Assembly: GCA_002774315.1 (NCBI GenBank)
Contig: PEYP01000080.1
Span: forward strand, 1-5,582
Origin: Candidatus Stahliibacteriota bacterium CG08_land_8_20_14_0_20_40_26
GTDB taxonomy: Bacteria > Hydrothermota > UBA3073
DNA: 5,582 nt
Direction: 5' to 3'
Made by a program: the position numbers and the translations under genes
The notes under the pieces: generated by a model
What the model was told of the DNA's origin: nothing
The model's input: the letters and a program-made list of their open reading frames with translations, nothing else
Database searches by the model: none
Part shown: positions 5,212 to 5,582 of the stretch, in pieces
How the letters are laid out: every line of letters begins with the position of its first letter
How positions within the stretch are numbered: the first letter of the stretch is position 1

Positions 5212-5582
5212 ATGAAAGTCCCCTCCTGGATAAAAACCACTTACTCTCCTTATGACAATGAGATGAGTGCACTCCTGAGGAATCTCGGGCTTCATACAAT
5301 ATGTGAAGAGGCGAGATGCCCCAATATCGGTGAATGCTTTGGGAGAAGGACAGCCACGCTCCTCATACTCGGGTGTATATGCACCCGAAACTGCAGATTC
5401 TGTGCTGTAGAAAAGGGAAAACCATTTCCACCTGATGAAGAGGAGCCAAAAAGGGCGAGGGAAATTGTTAAGAACCTGGGTCTTCGCTATGTGGTGATAA
5501 CCTCACCCTCACGAGATGACCTCGCAGATGGAGGTGCAACTCAGTTTGCTTTAACTATAAGCACATTAAGAGATGTTGCAGA
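5212..5582 (+). CDS. lipA: Lipoyl synthase (radical SAM), 5' part
   Basis: The first 123 codons are present; the gene runs off the window. LipA inserts two sulfur atoms into octanoyl groups on lipoate-dependent proteins. Both iron-sulfur motifs are intact: the auxiliary cluster CX4CX5C at Cys31, Cys36 and Cys42 (CEEARCPNIGEC), whose cluster is the sulfur donor, and the radical-SAM CX3CX2C at Cys57, Cys61 and Cys64 (CTRNCRFC). VVITSPSRDDLADGGA (94-109) is the next family signature, with SPS where many homologues have SVD or SPT. The start is fixed by an in-frame TAA at 5206-5208 and by the usual short PxWIK leader. There is no visible Shine-Dalgarno site: the bases before ATG belong to an AT-rich repeat. 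No lipB or lipoate-dependent enzyme gene precedes it, so it probably starts a unit that continues past the window. Confidence 0.96.
   Translation, partial: MKVPSWIKTTYSPYDNEMSALLRNLGLHTICEEARCPNIGECFGRRTATLLILGCICTRNCRFCAVEKGKPFPPDEEEPKRAREIVKNLGLRYVVITSPSRDDLADGGATQFALTISTLRDVA

Overview
The window looks like ordinary chromosome from an uncultured, probably anaerobic bacterium. All six genes lie on the + strand. The anaerobic lifestyle is inferred from an oxygen-sensitive class III ribonucleotide reductase and a radical-SAM lipoyl synthase. The intergenic gaps are packed with short palindromes, tandem 7-10 bp units and CCACAGATT-type repeats. I associate that style with environmental lineages such as Nitrospirota, Omnitrophota or Brocadiales-like Planctomycetota, but this placement is a low-confidence impression.

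Layout: (1) 1-1647 is a compact three-gene run: the 3' end of a geranylgeranylglyceryl/heptaprenylglyceryl phosphate synthase family gene, a class I glutamine-amidotransferase-fold hydrolase (peptidase C26, PuuD-like), and a catalytic-domain-only ribonuclease HIII that starts one base after the hydrolase stop. (2) 1648-1878 is a 231-bp gap made largely of repeats. (3) 1879-3936 is nrdD, complete with ATP-cone, tandem active-site-region cysteines, zinc site and glycyl-radical motif; no nrdG activase gene is in view. (4) 3937-4086 is a short gap with a 22-bp-stem palindrome. (5) 4087-4797 is a short protein whose C-terminal half resembles the actin-like pilus assembly protein PilM. (6) 4798-5211 is a 414-bp gap filled by a composite of repeats with inverted ends. 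(7) 5212-5582 is the 5' part of lipA, cut by the window edge.

The genes do not form one pathway: they cover ether-lipid headgroup chemistry, a gamma-glutamyl-type hydrolase, RNA:DNA hybrid removal, anaerobic dNTP synthesis, a possible pilus or actin-like factor, and lipoate biosynthesis. I see no defence, mobile-enzyme or biosynthetic system. The part most worth a second look is non-coding. Each of the three larger gaps carries a palindrome of different sequence but the same design, an outer stem enclosing two hairpins. In addition, the 4794-5208 segment has 11-bp inverted ends that supply the stop codon of the gene before it and almost touch the start codon of lipA.
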